Of a stretch of DNA of 64,000 nt, positions 12,179 to 22,534 are shown in pieces (within the stretch, counting starts at the first letter, position 1; every line of letters begins with the position of its first letter). A program made the position numbers and the translations under genes. Origin of the DNA: Aquanectria penicillioides. Its lineage: Eukaryota > Ascomycota > Sordariomycetes > Hypocreales > Nectriaceae. The stretch is from contig PYIU01000009.1 of the NCBI GenBank assembly GCA_003415625.1, positions 1,984,001-2,048,000 of the forward strand. Direction: 5' to 3'. Under the pieces are notes generated by a model. It did not search any database. It saw nothing but the letters and a program-made list of their open reading frames with translations, and had not been told where the DNA came from.

Positions 12179-12994
12179 ATGTCCGCCTCACTCCAGGGAA
12201 AGTCTACGCCATTACGGGGGGTGCCAGCTGTATCGGCTTCCCGACAGCCACAGTCCTCACCCGACGAGGCGTCTGCATTGCCGATATCGACCTCGTAGCA
12301 CTGGAATCAGTATCATCACCCTTCACAAAACAAAAAGCCATCTTCACTACTACTGGAGTTGATGTTTCTCAGAGGCATCAGGTAGAAGAGTGGCTAGATA
12401 GCATAGCGAACAAGTACGGGCGACTCGACGATGCTGTCAAATCTAGCTGGCGTTATCTGAAAACACCATGTAGTCCGGCCAGTTACAGAGCCTGAAGACG
12501 ACGAATGACACAAATTACCAGGGTGAATTTGACAGGAACCATGTATTGCCTATGAGTGGAGCTGCGAAGGGTGGTAGATGGCGGATCCATCGTTGATGTG
12601 GCCTCAACCCATGGTATTAAGGATGACTCCCTGAAATCTCTCCTAATCTGCGTTCCTAACTTATCTAACGGGGGTGGATAGGTCTCGTGAAACACGGCGC
12701 TTATGATGCTAGCAAAACCGGCGTTGTCGGATTGACTAGAGCAGCGGCGAAGGAGAACGGGTAGCGAGAAGTGAGGGTTAATGCAGTTGCCCCCAGTGCA
12801 ATACTCACCCCCCTCATGGAAAAGGCAGGGGCGGCATACACAATAGGTCAGAAAATGGAACATTGGATGAGCCAACGGTGCTCCAACGCCAAGGAACCCT
12901 GATGAATGCGCCGATGTAATTGCTTCCCTCCTAAGCCCAGAGAGCGAGTTTATAAGTGGTAGCGTGTATGAAGTGGATGGAGGTTGGCTCTGAT
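12179..12994 (+). pseudogene. Short-chain dehydrogenase/reductase pseudogene
   Basis: Remnant of a classical NAD(P)-dependent SDR. Readable pieces in different frames are: the cofactor-binding segment TGGASCIGFPTATVLTRRG (Gly motif GGASxIG with a Cys in place of Gly), NLAGVI, VNLTGTMYC, the catalytic stretch YDASK in KHGAYDASKTGVVGLTRAAAKENG, REVRVNAVAPSAILTPLMEKAG, and the C-terminal FISGSVYEVDGGWL ending at 12994. One plausible intron (donor near 12613, acceptor before GTCTCGTG near 12682) joins STHG to LVKHG. Lesions: a frameshift beside the start; one extra A at 12439-12441; stops inside VI*KHH (12458-12460) and ENG*REV (12762-12764) and near 12550; and another frameshift before the DECADVIASLL segment. 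Several stops read as C:G to T:A transitions. It cannot encode an enzyme. The original substrate class is unknown. Confidence 0.8.
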
Positions 12995-13091
12995 GGCAAC
13001 GCATTCAATCATACGCTAAGCGAAGAGAGCATTCGAGAGGTCTTCGAGCGGAGGATGGGCACTGGATGGCAGTTCAATCTAGAAGCAGATT

Positions 13092-13722
13092 TTACCAAAC
13101 ATCCTCTGGCTGAACCACGTGATTCTCTCCATCGTCGCGAATGTGCTGGTGATCTTTGTCTCGCTTCATAGGTTTTCGCATGTCGAATGCATCTTCACTT
13201 GATTTAGTTGGATCTGTGGCATGATCTCCATAGTAGTCCTTGACAACGCGAAAAACACTGTAGCCTAGGTTCTTGTAAAAAGTAATGGCGCGGTGGTTGC
13301 TTCTCCGTACGAATAGATCGACAAACCAGGCGTTGTTGGCATCAGCAGCGAGTGCGAGCTGCTCCGTCAAGATCTTTCCAATTCCAGATCTCCGTGCTTC
13401 TGGGGCCACTGTGAGCGCAGTAATATGGGCGTGCCACGGAAGATAATGCTCAGAAAACTTGTAGGCATCGGGTGATGATTCTACTTTGCCCATGACTGCG
13501 AGCGATCAGCACCAGATCAGCCATGCACATAGGCATGCAGATTATGCTCTTACTGTATCCTACGATATTCCCATCCATGTCTTCGCATACCTGGAAGAGA
13601 GAAGGCCACTTCGCATGATACTGAAGATAGAAGTTCAGCTCATATGTTTCTGTGAGCGGGTCGAGGTTGCACTTGGAGAATTTATTGACGTCGTCAGGGC
13701 GAAATCGGCGAAAGGTAGCCAT
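13092..13722 (-). CDS. nat3: NatB N-terminal acetyltransferase catalytic subunit (Naa20/Nat3)
   Basis: The catalytic subunit of NatB acetylates nascent proteins starting Met-Asp, Met-Glu, Met-Asn or Met-Gln on the ribosome, together with its auxiliary subunit Mdm20/Naa25. Exons 13722-13554 and 13495-13092 (58-nt intron) give 190 aa. The splice creates GNIVGYIMGKVE, which is conserved in the family. GNAT landmarks: CNLDPLTETYELNFYLQY near the N-terminus, LPWHAHITALTVAPEARRSGIGK with the acetyl-CoA pyrophosphate loop RRSGIG, WFVDLFVRRSNHRAITFYKNLGYSVFRVV, and the family tail SSEDAFDMRKPMKRDKDHQHI...VVQPEDVW. Length matches the fungal family. The gene is intact. A MITE lies only 178 bp upstream of its start codon, inside the likely promoter. 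Confidence 0.95.
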
Positions 13723-13900
13723 CTTAATCTGTCTTTGGTCTTGATATCAACGCGGCGAGATCGTGGGAGCGACTTTTTGCGTAGGTAAGCAAAACCCAGG
13801 ATCTGTGCAGACCAGAAATGGAAGCTATCCCGAAAAGCAAATTCTGTTGAAACACCCTGCGATGCAATAATTTGTCATAATACATGGGGTTTTCAGAGCT

Positions 13901-14364
13901 GGCCTACATTGTTGAAACTGCACCATTTTCTTTGAGAAGCGGTATGCTAAACTAAAATAGGCAGTTACATATTGCTATGCTGTATTTTTGTTGGTCTGAG
14001 TGCTATCAAAAGTGGGTATATGTAAGGATACATATTTTGAGAGAGATATGCATGTAACTCCATGTAGCTATACTTTTAAGCCCTCTTGCCCCACTAGTAC
14101 GTATTTTTTTGCACTTATGTGTCTTGACATAAGAAAAAAAGAAAAAGTTTAAGTAAAGTGCATTTAAATTCAATAAATTACTTAAAAATAAATCAAAATA
14201 TTATTTAAATACTATTATATTATTATTAATTCTTAAGTATTTTTCCAATTTTTTTCTTCTTAAAACAAAAATTGGACCCTTTGTGGATTGTAGAGAGATT
14301 TTAAGGCTGTATTATTGTACAGTTTCCTTAAGAAAATGGTAATACAGTTTCAACAATGTAGGCC
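13901..14364. mobile_element. Non-coding MITE with terminal inverted repeats and 9-bp target duplication
   Basis: The element is 464 bp. Both ends carry the same 20-bp inverted repeat, GGCCTACATTGTTGAAACTG, perfect in both copies. A second matching block, ACCATTTTCTT, continues after a 3-bp length difference. Immediately outside lie direct copies of TTCAGAGCT (13892-13900 and 14365-14373), a 9-bp target-site duplication. The interior is strongly AT-rich (about 14100-14330 especially) and holds no ORF of useful length, so it must be mobilised by a transposase elsewhere. A 9-bp duplication is typical of Mutator-like elements. hAT elements usually make 8 bp, so the superfamily is an inference. 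It sits between the divergent nat3 and the gene at 15125. The perfect repeat ends and duplication suggest recent insertion. Confidence 0.88.
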
Positions 14365-15124
14365 TTCAGAGCTGGCCTCAGTGAGTGATGTGGTTGTGCA
14401 AACGACTTGGTTGAATCGTGGGGTGAATCGGGCAGCCACAGGAGGCACCTCAAAGTGAGCCTGAGAGGGGAATATGTCAGATAGGTAGGTGCAGACCAAA
14501 GGTAGGTTGACGGGCACAAACAGGGAGGTGCGGAGGGAGTGAAATGAAAGCCGATGTGATCGGTACCAAAACTTAGGTACAACGCATGGCAGCCTGATGA
14601 GGGACAGTACCTTGATCCCAGGTAGCGTAACGCCAAGACCCATGATGGATCCACCCAGAGTTTCGCTTCTGCTACATCGACCGCCACGACGCTGAACAGT
14701 CATTGCAACAACACCGTGGGCAGATCGTAGCATTGTTATCATAACCAATCCACAAGCTGTGGCATGCGGAATTTACTTGCCTCAGCGTCGCCCGGAGTTG
14801 ACGGCTCCTATCAACCACTTTCCAGATTTATCCCCGACCACTCCGTCACGCGCCATTAGCCGCGGCGTTGGTGCGAATAGTTGACCGCGCCAATATCATC
14901 AGGAGTCACGGCGCCAACAAAGCTGCATCCAGACTCTTGCTCGACCCTCCACCATCCCGAACATCCTACAACCTTTGCCACGAACAGCACTCTTACAGTC
15001 TTTTTTTGTGACGACCTCACGATCTTCGTCGCCCACCGCACTCTTTGTTTACCTGGAAGGTGCTCTCGCATTGCCAAATCTCGACCTTGCCCTGCTTTGT
15101 TCAAGGTGTCCAACGAACCGCAAC
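14365..15124. other. Intergenic right of the MITE, no gene seen
   Basis: This is the upstream region of the plus-strand gene at 15125. It contains TAGGTAGG at about 14484 and a pyrimidine-rich leader after 14930. In the frame of the downstream gene, an upstream in-frame ATG at 14975 is possible, but the extra peptide looks non-conserved. Confidence 0.45.
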
Positions 15125-16317
15125 ATGCCATCTTCGCCGCACACACCGAGGCATTCCCGGACCTCGTCGGCCTTTGATAGTTACTCGGGCTCCCCCCAAG
15201 ATCGACGCCTGTCCAAATCCTCAATCCAAGACCCATCGACACCCTTCCGAAACAGTTTTCATCAAACTGATGGTTTAGATATGGGCGCCCTGCCTAGTGC
15301 AGGGGATGGGGCCGGGAACGGTATTGGAAACCTTGCGGATGAACTGGCCGACGCGTTCTCGGGATCTGAAGAAGAAGACGAATATGACGAAGGTATATAT
15401 AGCGAGTCGATGAGCGCTCGCAACAGCCACCCGAATGATGCTCAAGGGATAGATGGAAATCTAGTGTCCTCGGGAAGGGATGATGATAGAGCACGAGCCA
15501 TGAATCTTGGCCTGCCCTCGCCTCGACGGGGTCATCAGCGGCAAAAGAGCGACTATGATGGTAGCGAATATGGGTCAGAATCTGACCTGGAGTCCCCTGG
15601 AATGCCTCCAGGTCTTGTGGCCAAGATGGACGCAGTGGAGTCACTAGCTCGGCGAGGGAATGAAAACTACGGCGGACCAGCAGATGACGTTTTCACGAGA
15701 GTCACCAACGGGTTACGGGAGCTTGGGTCACAGTCAAGTGTGGAGGCTAGCGCTTCAAGGTAAGGGTCATCCTCTTTTCGACTTGGTACTCAGTTGCTAA
15801 TAGCCCTGGTAGGTTGATAACAGCACATTCAGCACTGACGACTCATGTGAGCCACCAAACTCGACAACTGCACAACCTGACCTTTCCCCTACTATCGCCA
15901 CTGGTTTCTCCTCCAGATGAAGAGACAGTCGATGACCTGGTTCCCTTACTGCTATCACTTACTGATAGTATGCCCCGGCCCTCAACGACAGCTTTCAACT
16001 CATTGACAGCACTGCACACAATCACATCAGACCTCGTACAAACTTTGAATTATCTCTCTGACACACTCCACATGTCTCGGCAGACAACAACAATGGCAAC
16101 TAGGAGGTTGAAGAGCGCCAAAGAGATTGTGGCAGAGATGAGGCGGGAAGAAGAACTCAAGGAGGAAGGGGAGCGGTGGCTGGCCCGTGGAAATTGGGGA
16201 GAGCGGCTGGAGAAAAGAGAATGCGCAGGAGTGTGTGGGGAGGTGATCGGGGGCTTCGAAGAAGTTTGTAATGGATGGCGAGAGAGGTTGCTCGCGCAGG
16301 CAGAATCTCAAGCATAG
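15125..16317 (+). CDS. Unknown fungal protein, disordered N-terminus and helical C-terminal domain (379 aa)
   Basis: I recognise no named family. Two exons, 15125-15759 and 15813-16317 (53-nt intron), join at SASR|LITAHSAL. Residues 1-200 are Ser/Pro/Asp/Glu-rich and look disordered (MPSSPHTPRHSR, GSEEEDEYDEG, SPRRGHQRQKSDYDG with possible phosphosites). Residues 205-379 are helical: TAHSALTTHVSHQTRQLHNLTFPLLSPL, then DSMPRPSTTAFNSLTALHTITSDLVQTLNYLSDTLHMSRQTT and a charged coiled coil, KEIVAEMRREEELKEEGERW. The last 40 residues (LEKRECAGVCGEVIGGFEEVCNGWRERLLAQ) look strongly constrained. This pattern suggests a scaffold or coiled-coil adaptor, but no function is claimed. The start was chosen at MPSSPHTPRH because upstream residues look like leader sequence. 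Confidence 0.78.
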
Positions 16318-19300
16318 AGGAGATTCCACCAAAAGCGATATGCGGGCCTTGATTTGACAGGCGGTGCAGGACCTCACCGTCCCCTTTGCATTCTTTCTTT
16401 CATATATTAGCTGGGGACACGCTGCTGGATTTCTTTCCTTTGTTGAATTTGAGGTAGTTTGGGCCGGTGGTGAGGAGCATCAAGGCGCTGCGTGACATAG
16501 GAAATCATTGAACAGATACACATAGAACTATCATCTCTTAGCAGCAATATTAGAATAGGCAGCAGAACGAATTATGATTGATGGATGACCACGGCAGACA
16601 GCTCTGAGTTGGAAGATGAGAAGGACCGCACGTGAGTTTTATGTAAGATGGAAGAGCATCATTATAGGTTTGCTCATTAATAGATGAGCTATACTATGTA
16701 TCTTGCTGAAAGATGCCTCACTCATGCACAACAACAACAGGCCATGACAAGAAAATGCGCTTGGTCAAAAAGAAATCGGTCTGGTACGGAGTACACTGCC
16801 CACTTACTTGAAAGTCGGCGAGCACTGTTTCGGCGAAAAGGGCCTCAGCGTCAGGGTACAAGAGCCAATGCTGACCATGCTGTAATTTGATGATCGGCCT
16901 GTGGGCCTGTGGCCATTGCTGTGGCCTTGGCTCTGGTCGTGACCGTAGCCGTGAAAGGGGGAAACGCGAAAAACACGCGTGAATGGCGTTTAGCTGCATA
17001 GTCGCGACGACCAGCCACCTGAGTTAAATGGATATCGTGCGCGTGCATGATTGCAATGTGAGTGTGCGTCGTCCAGGCACACTGTGCATTATTTATTGGA
17101 TGACATTGTAGGCCGGTGAGAGTGTCAGGAACGGTGACAAACATGACTAAAAATTCATGTCTTTTCAAATAATAACGGGATTTGAAATAGTTATACACTA
17201 ACTACGTCCGTACCTAAGTCGTCATCTTTCTACGAGTCAAAACAAGCAGAAGATCTCCCAACATCACAGGATAGAAGTGGGTTGTGCGAACTGCGCCGCT
17301 TTCTTGTTGCAAAGGAGGCCGGCACTCTGTGCGCCTACGATCCTCATTTCGTGCAGACGACAGCAAAACAAAACAAAAACACGAATAGCACGCTGGTGGC
17401 CAGCCAATCTATGCCCATAAAGTTGTCTCGGCCCAGCCATCACGTTGACCATCATGCCCGATCATCAAATACCGTCATCAATGGCAGATACATTCGTCTA
17501 GTCTTCGGCTTGCCCGTTGGAAATTATATATAGTAACGTCTAGAGAAATACCAGGTCACTTACCTTCCCTTCACAGAGGGAAGGTTGGTCCAAAGAGCGT
17601 GATGAAGGACCCAGTTCTCCCCGTATGTATTGCACAGCAAGTCATCGCACTTATGGATCCAAACCTGCAGGGGCCGCAGCATTGGCGCAGATGCGGGACG
17701 TCCCGTCACATTGTACCAAGCGATTTTGGATGGAGGAAAACAACAACAACAACAACAACAATAACAACAACAACGACGACGACGACGACGACGACGAGAC
17801 CGACATCATCATGAGCATCAACATCGCACATTGTTTAGTTAGTACGAACAATTATACAAAGCCTCATCAGAGGGGAAATGAAAGCACATTGATCGCCCAC
17901 CCAAGTGGCCTCTATATCTGGATTCAGCGTCCAATTGTGGGTTACATTCGCATTTACAGCCGCCGCTTCCAACTGAGAAAACAGGAATTTGAAGAGAGAT
18001 ATGGAAAATTCGAGAGAAAAAAAAAAAAAGGGGGGGGGCAACAAAGGCCCTAGGCATCTGGCCATATTTGCATGCACAAAATGCGAGGGTTCACAACGAG
18101 CACATGAATACAACTCCTAGATAGGATATGGCACGTACCCACGCGCATATACGCGCAAGAACAACAAGCGGCAAAATGTATTTTTCTCCTCTGAGTTGGC
18201 AGCATACTGCGCGCATATCCGTACTTACTTCCACACACACCATCATCGTTGCACACTCAAGTGGGCAAAGTTTCCGAGTGCCTATCCCTAGATATCTGTG
18301 AGGGCAGCAACAAAGTGTTGATGGATTTATTGCCAGGCTCTTTAGTAGAAGCCCCAGAGGTTGGGCTATCAAAATGAGCTGCGACCCAGTTCAATACATT
18401 GGACGAATAGTGTCTACCCGTGAAAAGGGAACCCATGCGTTTGGCTCTTCCTATTGCACATCTAGCGTAGATGTCGATTGATGGGTTAGTAGGTCCGACG
18501 TTGATGTTATGACAATGAAATTTGAAATGATGGCAATGGCAATGTGCTAAGAGGAGAGTGGCATGAATCTCTTGAAGAAAAAAAAAGCCGGTGGAGATAC
18601 TGTGGGAATGAGGACCGATGATTCTCCTGCATACGAATTCCCTTGGACCAGATAGAGGCAGTGGGGAGGGGGATAAAGAGGGGAACAAGGAGAGGGGATA
18701 ATAACAAAAGGAGGAATATGTGAATGGAATCACGCTTGGCGTGTAGATGGTCTTTCCTTGGTTGGGTAAGCCCAGGTCCCTGATTATTTTGGATCGACTC
18801 AAGTTGTTGTTATTGATGCGAACCCGCGCGTTTCCTGGTCGTCCGCGACCCCCTGTGACACTGGGATGCCCGGCGTTTGGGCTGCTGATTGGATATGGTT
18901 TAGCCTCTTTGTGCTTAGCGCGCCTCCAGGTCAACCTCCCGCTAACAACCCTCGCGAATGGCCTTCCCGCCGCCCTCCTTCCACGGTTTCACCCCCCAAG
19001 GCACCCCAGCAAAGCCCACTCAACTAAGCACCCAGCACTTGCGTTCACCTTCGAGCCTGCCAAACACACCACGGCACAGTGCCTGGCCAAACTTCGACCT
19101 CAATCCTCTCTCCATCACGTTCCCACGTCCACCAAAACATCGTCAACGCTCCCCCCTTCCCCCGTTCCTTTCCGCCCACTCCCCAAAAAGGCTATACCGC
19201 AACATCTTCTTCGCCGACACGGTCCTCTTCCTCATTCCCTCTAGCAAACACTCGTTCTTCCTGTTCCCGCTCACCTCGCTACCCAAGCGCCCATTTCCCT

Positions 19301-19573
19301 GGCCGATCTACTGTCACCCGGCCCATGCCACCTCGAGACCATGCGATAGACGCCTTTATTCACTCCAAGTTGAGACCTGCGTGACGGTGATTGGGATTTG
19401 CCCTCACCGTCCTGCCTGGTTTTCCTTCATTTTCCTGATCGCCACCACCCCGCCCCTTCATCGGCTCGGACTGTTCATCACCCAACCCGACCTGCCCCCC
19501 ACCGCCAACTCTCGACCTTGGGACTCTCACAATTACCTATCTCCAAAGCGATCAGTTCAGCGCCTCGCGATCA
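16318..19573. other. Long intergenic region with trinucleotide repeats
   Basis: 3.2 kb with no supportable gene. It holds an (AAC)n then (GAC)n repeat at 17738-17798, an A12-G7 run at about 18018-18038, and, from about 18930 on, a C-rich, G-poor plus-strand leader. A frame stays open from 18958 to 19698 because of that composition. It is probably the long 5' leader of the Cdh1 gene. Confidence 0.5.
17738..17798. repeat. (AAC)n-(GAC)n microsatellite
   Basis: About ten AAC units followed directly by about nine GAC units in non-coding DNA. ORFs drawn through it (poly-Asn/Asp or poly-Ser/Leu) are artefacts of the repeat. Confidence 0.9.
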
Positions 19574-19769
19574 TGACGCTACCATCTGATTCTATCGGTC
19601 CTCCGACCGCAATTTCATCATCATCGAAGCATGTCGGTGAACCCATGGCCCCGCTGCCACAGGGCCCATTCGCACCTCTACACCTCCCCCCCACCTAGAA
19701 CGCGGTCGTTTAGAGTCAAAGCACAACCTCGACAGCGGCCCAAGTCGGTCTCTTCGAAGCAGTACTAGA

Positions 19770-21524
19770 ATGAGCGACGCTACGCGTGGTAGCCCATTTG
19801 ACATCGACGCTGTCGATCACGCTTTGCTCCGAGAATTCCAACGGCCTCAGCGAGAAAGCACCCCGGGCTCTAGCCCCCATCGCAAACGACAGAGGATAAA
19901 CGGCGATCGGTTTGTTTATACACTCACAACCTGGTCCAATAAACCTTGACTTATATTGACATAGATTCATTCCGACTCGCTCTGGTCAGGATCTCCAGGC
20001 CAGCTTCAGCTTGCTACATGAAGATGGGTCCCCAGCCACGCCTTCTAAACAGAAGAAACGTACTCCCCATGGTGAGCTTCACTTTCAGAAGAGTAGGATA
20101 CTTCTTTCCTTTCGCAATATTGTATCATCGGAACATGCTAATGTTTTTCTACAGCTGAAGAGGCGAACCGTACCTTTTCCACGCTACTACGTGCTGAGCT
20201 CTTTGAAAGTTCAGTGCCCCAAGCAACTACACCTACACTATCTCCTGACCATACCCTACCAACATCATCACATGCCTCAGTCTATGACGGGACTCGATCT
20301 CATACGCCACCGAACAATGCGTCAACGACCTCGCTCCCTTCCTCCCTAACGCCTTCCACTCCCCACAAAAATTTGTTTTCCTACATGTCCCCACGTCACC
20401 ACAGCCATGTGGCCGGGCACCCAACGCCCTCCAAAACACCACAAAGCAGGCACGGCCCGAATCTTGATACTCGAGCAGAGATTTACAGCCTATCACCTGT
20501 TCGATTTGGAAGTCAGCAGATGCTTCTGAGTCCTCGACGACAGCCAAGAGCTGTTAGCAAGGTGCCTTACAAAGTTCTCGACGCTCCCGAGCTCGCCGAT
20601 GATTTCTATCTGAATCTAGTGGATTGGGGGAGCGCCAACATCCTCGGAGTCGGATTAGGCTCCAGCGTCTACATGTGGAACGCACAAACTAGCAAGGTCA
20701 ATAAGCTTTGTACCTTAGAAGACGACACTGTCACCAGCGTGTCTTGGATTCAAAAAGGTACTCACCTTGCAATTGGCACTGGCAAAGGACTAGTCCAGAT
20801 CTGGGATGCAGAGAAGGCTAGGCGATTGAGAACCATGACGGGCCACACCGCACGGGTCGGATCGCTTGCATGGAACACCCACATTCTCACCTCGGGATCA
20901 CGCGATCGACTGATCTATCATCGAGATGTAAGAGCCCCAGACCAGTGGCTCAAGAAACTTGTTGGCCACAAGCAAGAAGTATGTGGATTAAAGTGGAATT
21001 GCGAAGATGGCCAACTTGCCAGTGGTGGCAATGACAATAAGCTCATGGTCTGGGATAAGCTCTCAGAAAGCCCATTATGGAAATTTTCAGACCATACAGC
21101 GGCTGTCAAGGCCATATCGTGGTCGCCCCATCAGCGTGGCTTGCTTGCCTCCGGCGGCGGTACAGCAGACCGCCGTATCATATTTCACGACACTGTCAAG
21201 GGCTCGGTCATTAACGAAATCGATACGGGCAGCCAGGTATGCAACCTTGCTTGGTCGAAGAACTCGAATGAGATTGTCTCGACGCACGGCTACAGCCAGA
21301 ACCAGATTGTCGTCTGGAAATATCCGTCTATGACACAGGTGGCCAGCTTGACTGGCCACACCTATCGAGTCCTGTATCTAGCCATGAGCCCTGATGGCCG
21401 AGTTGTAGTGACTGGGGCAGGCGATGAAACTTTGAGGTTTTGGTCGGTGTTTGGTCGGAGACCAGGAGCTCGAGACGACGGGGAGGCAGGAGGCCGACTC
21501 GCTGACTGGGGTGTCATCCGGTGA
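19770..21524 (+). CDS. cdh1: Cdh1/Fizzy-related APC/C activator, WD40 protein
   Basis: Co-activator of the anaphase-promoting complex; it recruits D-box and KEN-box substrates at mitotic exit and in G1. Exons 19770-19909, 19965-20092 and 20155-21524 (introns 55 and 62 nt) give 545 aa. The first join builds the C-box NGDRFIPTRSG (residues 44-54), which binds the APC/C. A Ser/Thr/Pro-rich linker follows, and seven WD repeats begin near residue 230 (VPYKVLDAPELADDFYLNLVDW, GVGLGSSVYMWN, IWDAEKARRLRTMTGHTARVGSLAW, TSGSRDRLIYHRDVR, LASGGNDNKLMVWD). The protein ends DWGVIR, the Ile-Arg tail that docks on the APC/C. The true start is uncertain. The frame is open upstream to 19641 without ATG, and joining an ATG at 19574 would need one extra base in the C7 run at 19686-19692. 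Regulation by CDK phosphorylation of the linker is known for the family. Confidence 0.93.
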
Positions 21525-22534
21525 AAGCAAGGCACCAGTCTAGTTGCAGAAGGAACTTGGTTCTGGTCTCAAATTCTCAGGCGAGTAACGCTATTTTCTG
21601 TTTTGCAGAATGGAAGTGCTCTCAATAAGAGACATGAAACGGTGGAACACTGGAAAAACCCTGGCTCTGCGGAAGAGACAGGTGATAAACAGAGCCTTAT
21701 ACTCTGAAGTCACATCTAATGCTCTATGGAACAAGAAATACCCTGACGGCTCTATCATATTCATTGCAATGGCGTCATACTTTGATCCATGTCTCCTCTG
21801 GCTACCGGCGGATCATGACTGGGGTGTTGGTTGGGTTGGGTTGGATTTGCTACATAACTGGGTCGACTTGTGGGAGTGGGTGGCGGGCTCGCGATTTCTG
21901 AAATGAATCAGGGAAATCCGGTTGGGAAGGGAGATCTACCTAACGACAGCTATGTTTGATTGATTGATTGTTTATTGAAGCGAGCTTGGTTGCACAGCGG
22001 AAAGCAGTTAGAGGGAAACCTAAACGGATTCCCATCTCAATAGAAATATTTATTATCAGCATCGGCTTGATGAAACCACATGCCCTGATGCACGTCATGC
22101 CTGAACTCAAAGTGTGGGCCCTTCGTCTCGGATGAGCGCGGCAACAATTTAGCTAAAGCACATATGATGCAGTTTATTAGTCGCTTTAACTTGATGTGCA
22201 ATCCGAGCACATGCTAGTGCGTTGTGATGTTCCTGGAAAACCCAAGTGGAAAGGTATAATTGACATAACGAAAGCATCATCCCACAAAGAACGAAAAGAT
22301 TACCTCACACTGAGCTCACTCTGAGATAGCTAGCCCAAAAGAAACAAAAACATAAGAGACCAAAGATCATAGACACCACAACCTCATCTTATACGAACCC
22401 AAGAGCAATTGAGGAGACACATGAACCAGGCGCCAAACCAGTTGTTACAATTGTCAAAAGCAAAGGTTCGCCCATCCATAAAATCATGCTCTAATAGGCG
22501 CATGGGCCGCCTGCCGTATTGACAGCGGGACCTT
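21525..22534. other. Intergenic between convergent genes, no gene seen
   Basis: Holds the 3' ends of the convergent Cdh1 and Gpc1 genes. A short plus-strand ORF (21610-21906) has no domain. TTGATTGATTGTTTATTGAAG near 21957 and AATAGAAATATTTATT near 22040 are AT-rich patches that could serve as 3'-end signals. Confidence 0.45.

Noticed and set aside
18747..19698. Long Pro/Ser-rich ORFs upstream of cdh1
   Set aside because: Open only because the leader is C/T-rich and poor in stop codons. No conserved segment is visible, apart from the possible N-terminal extension discussed for cdh1.
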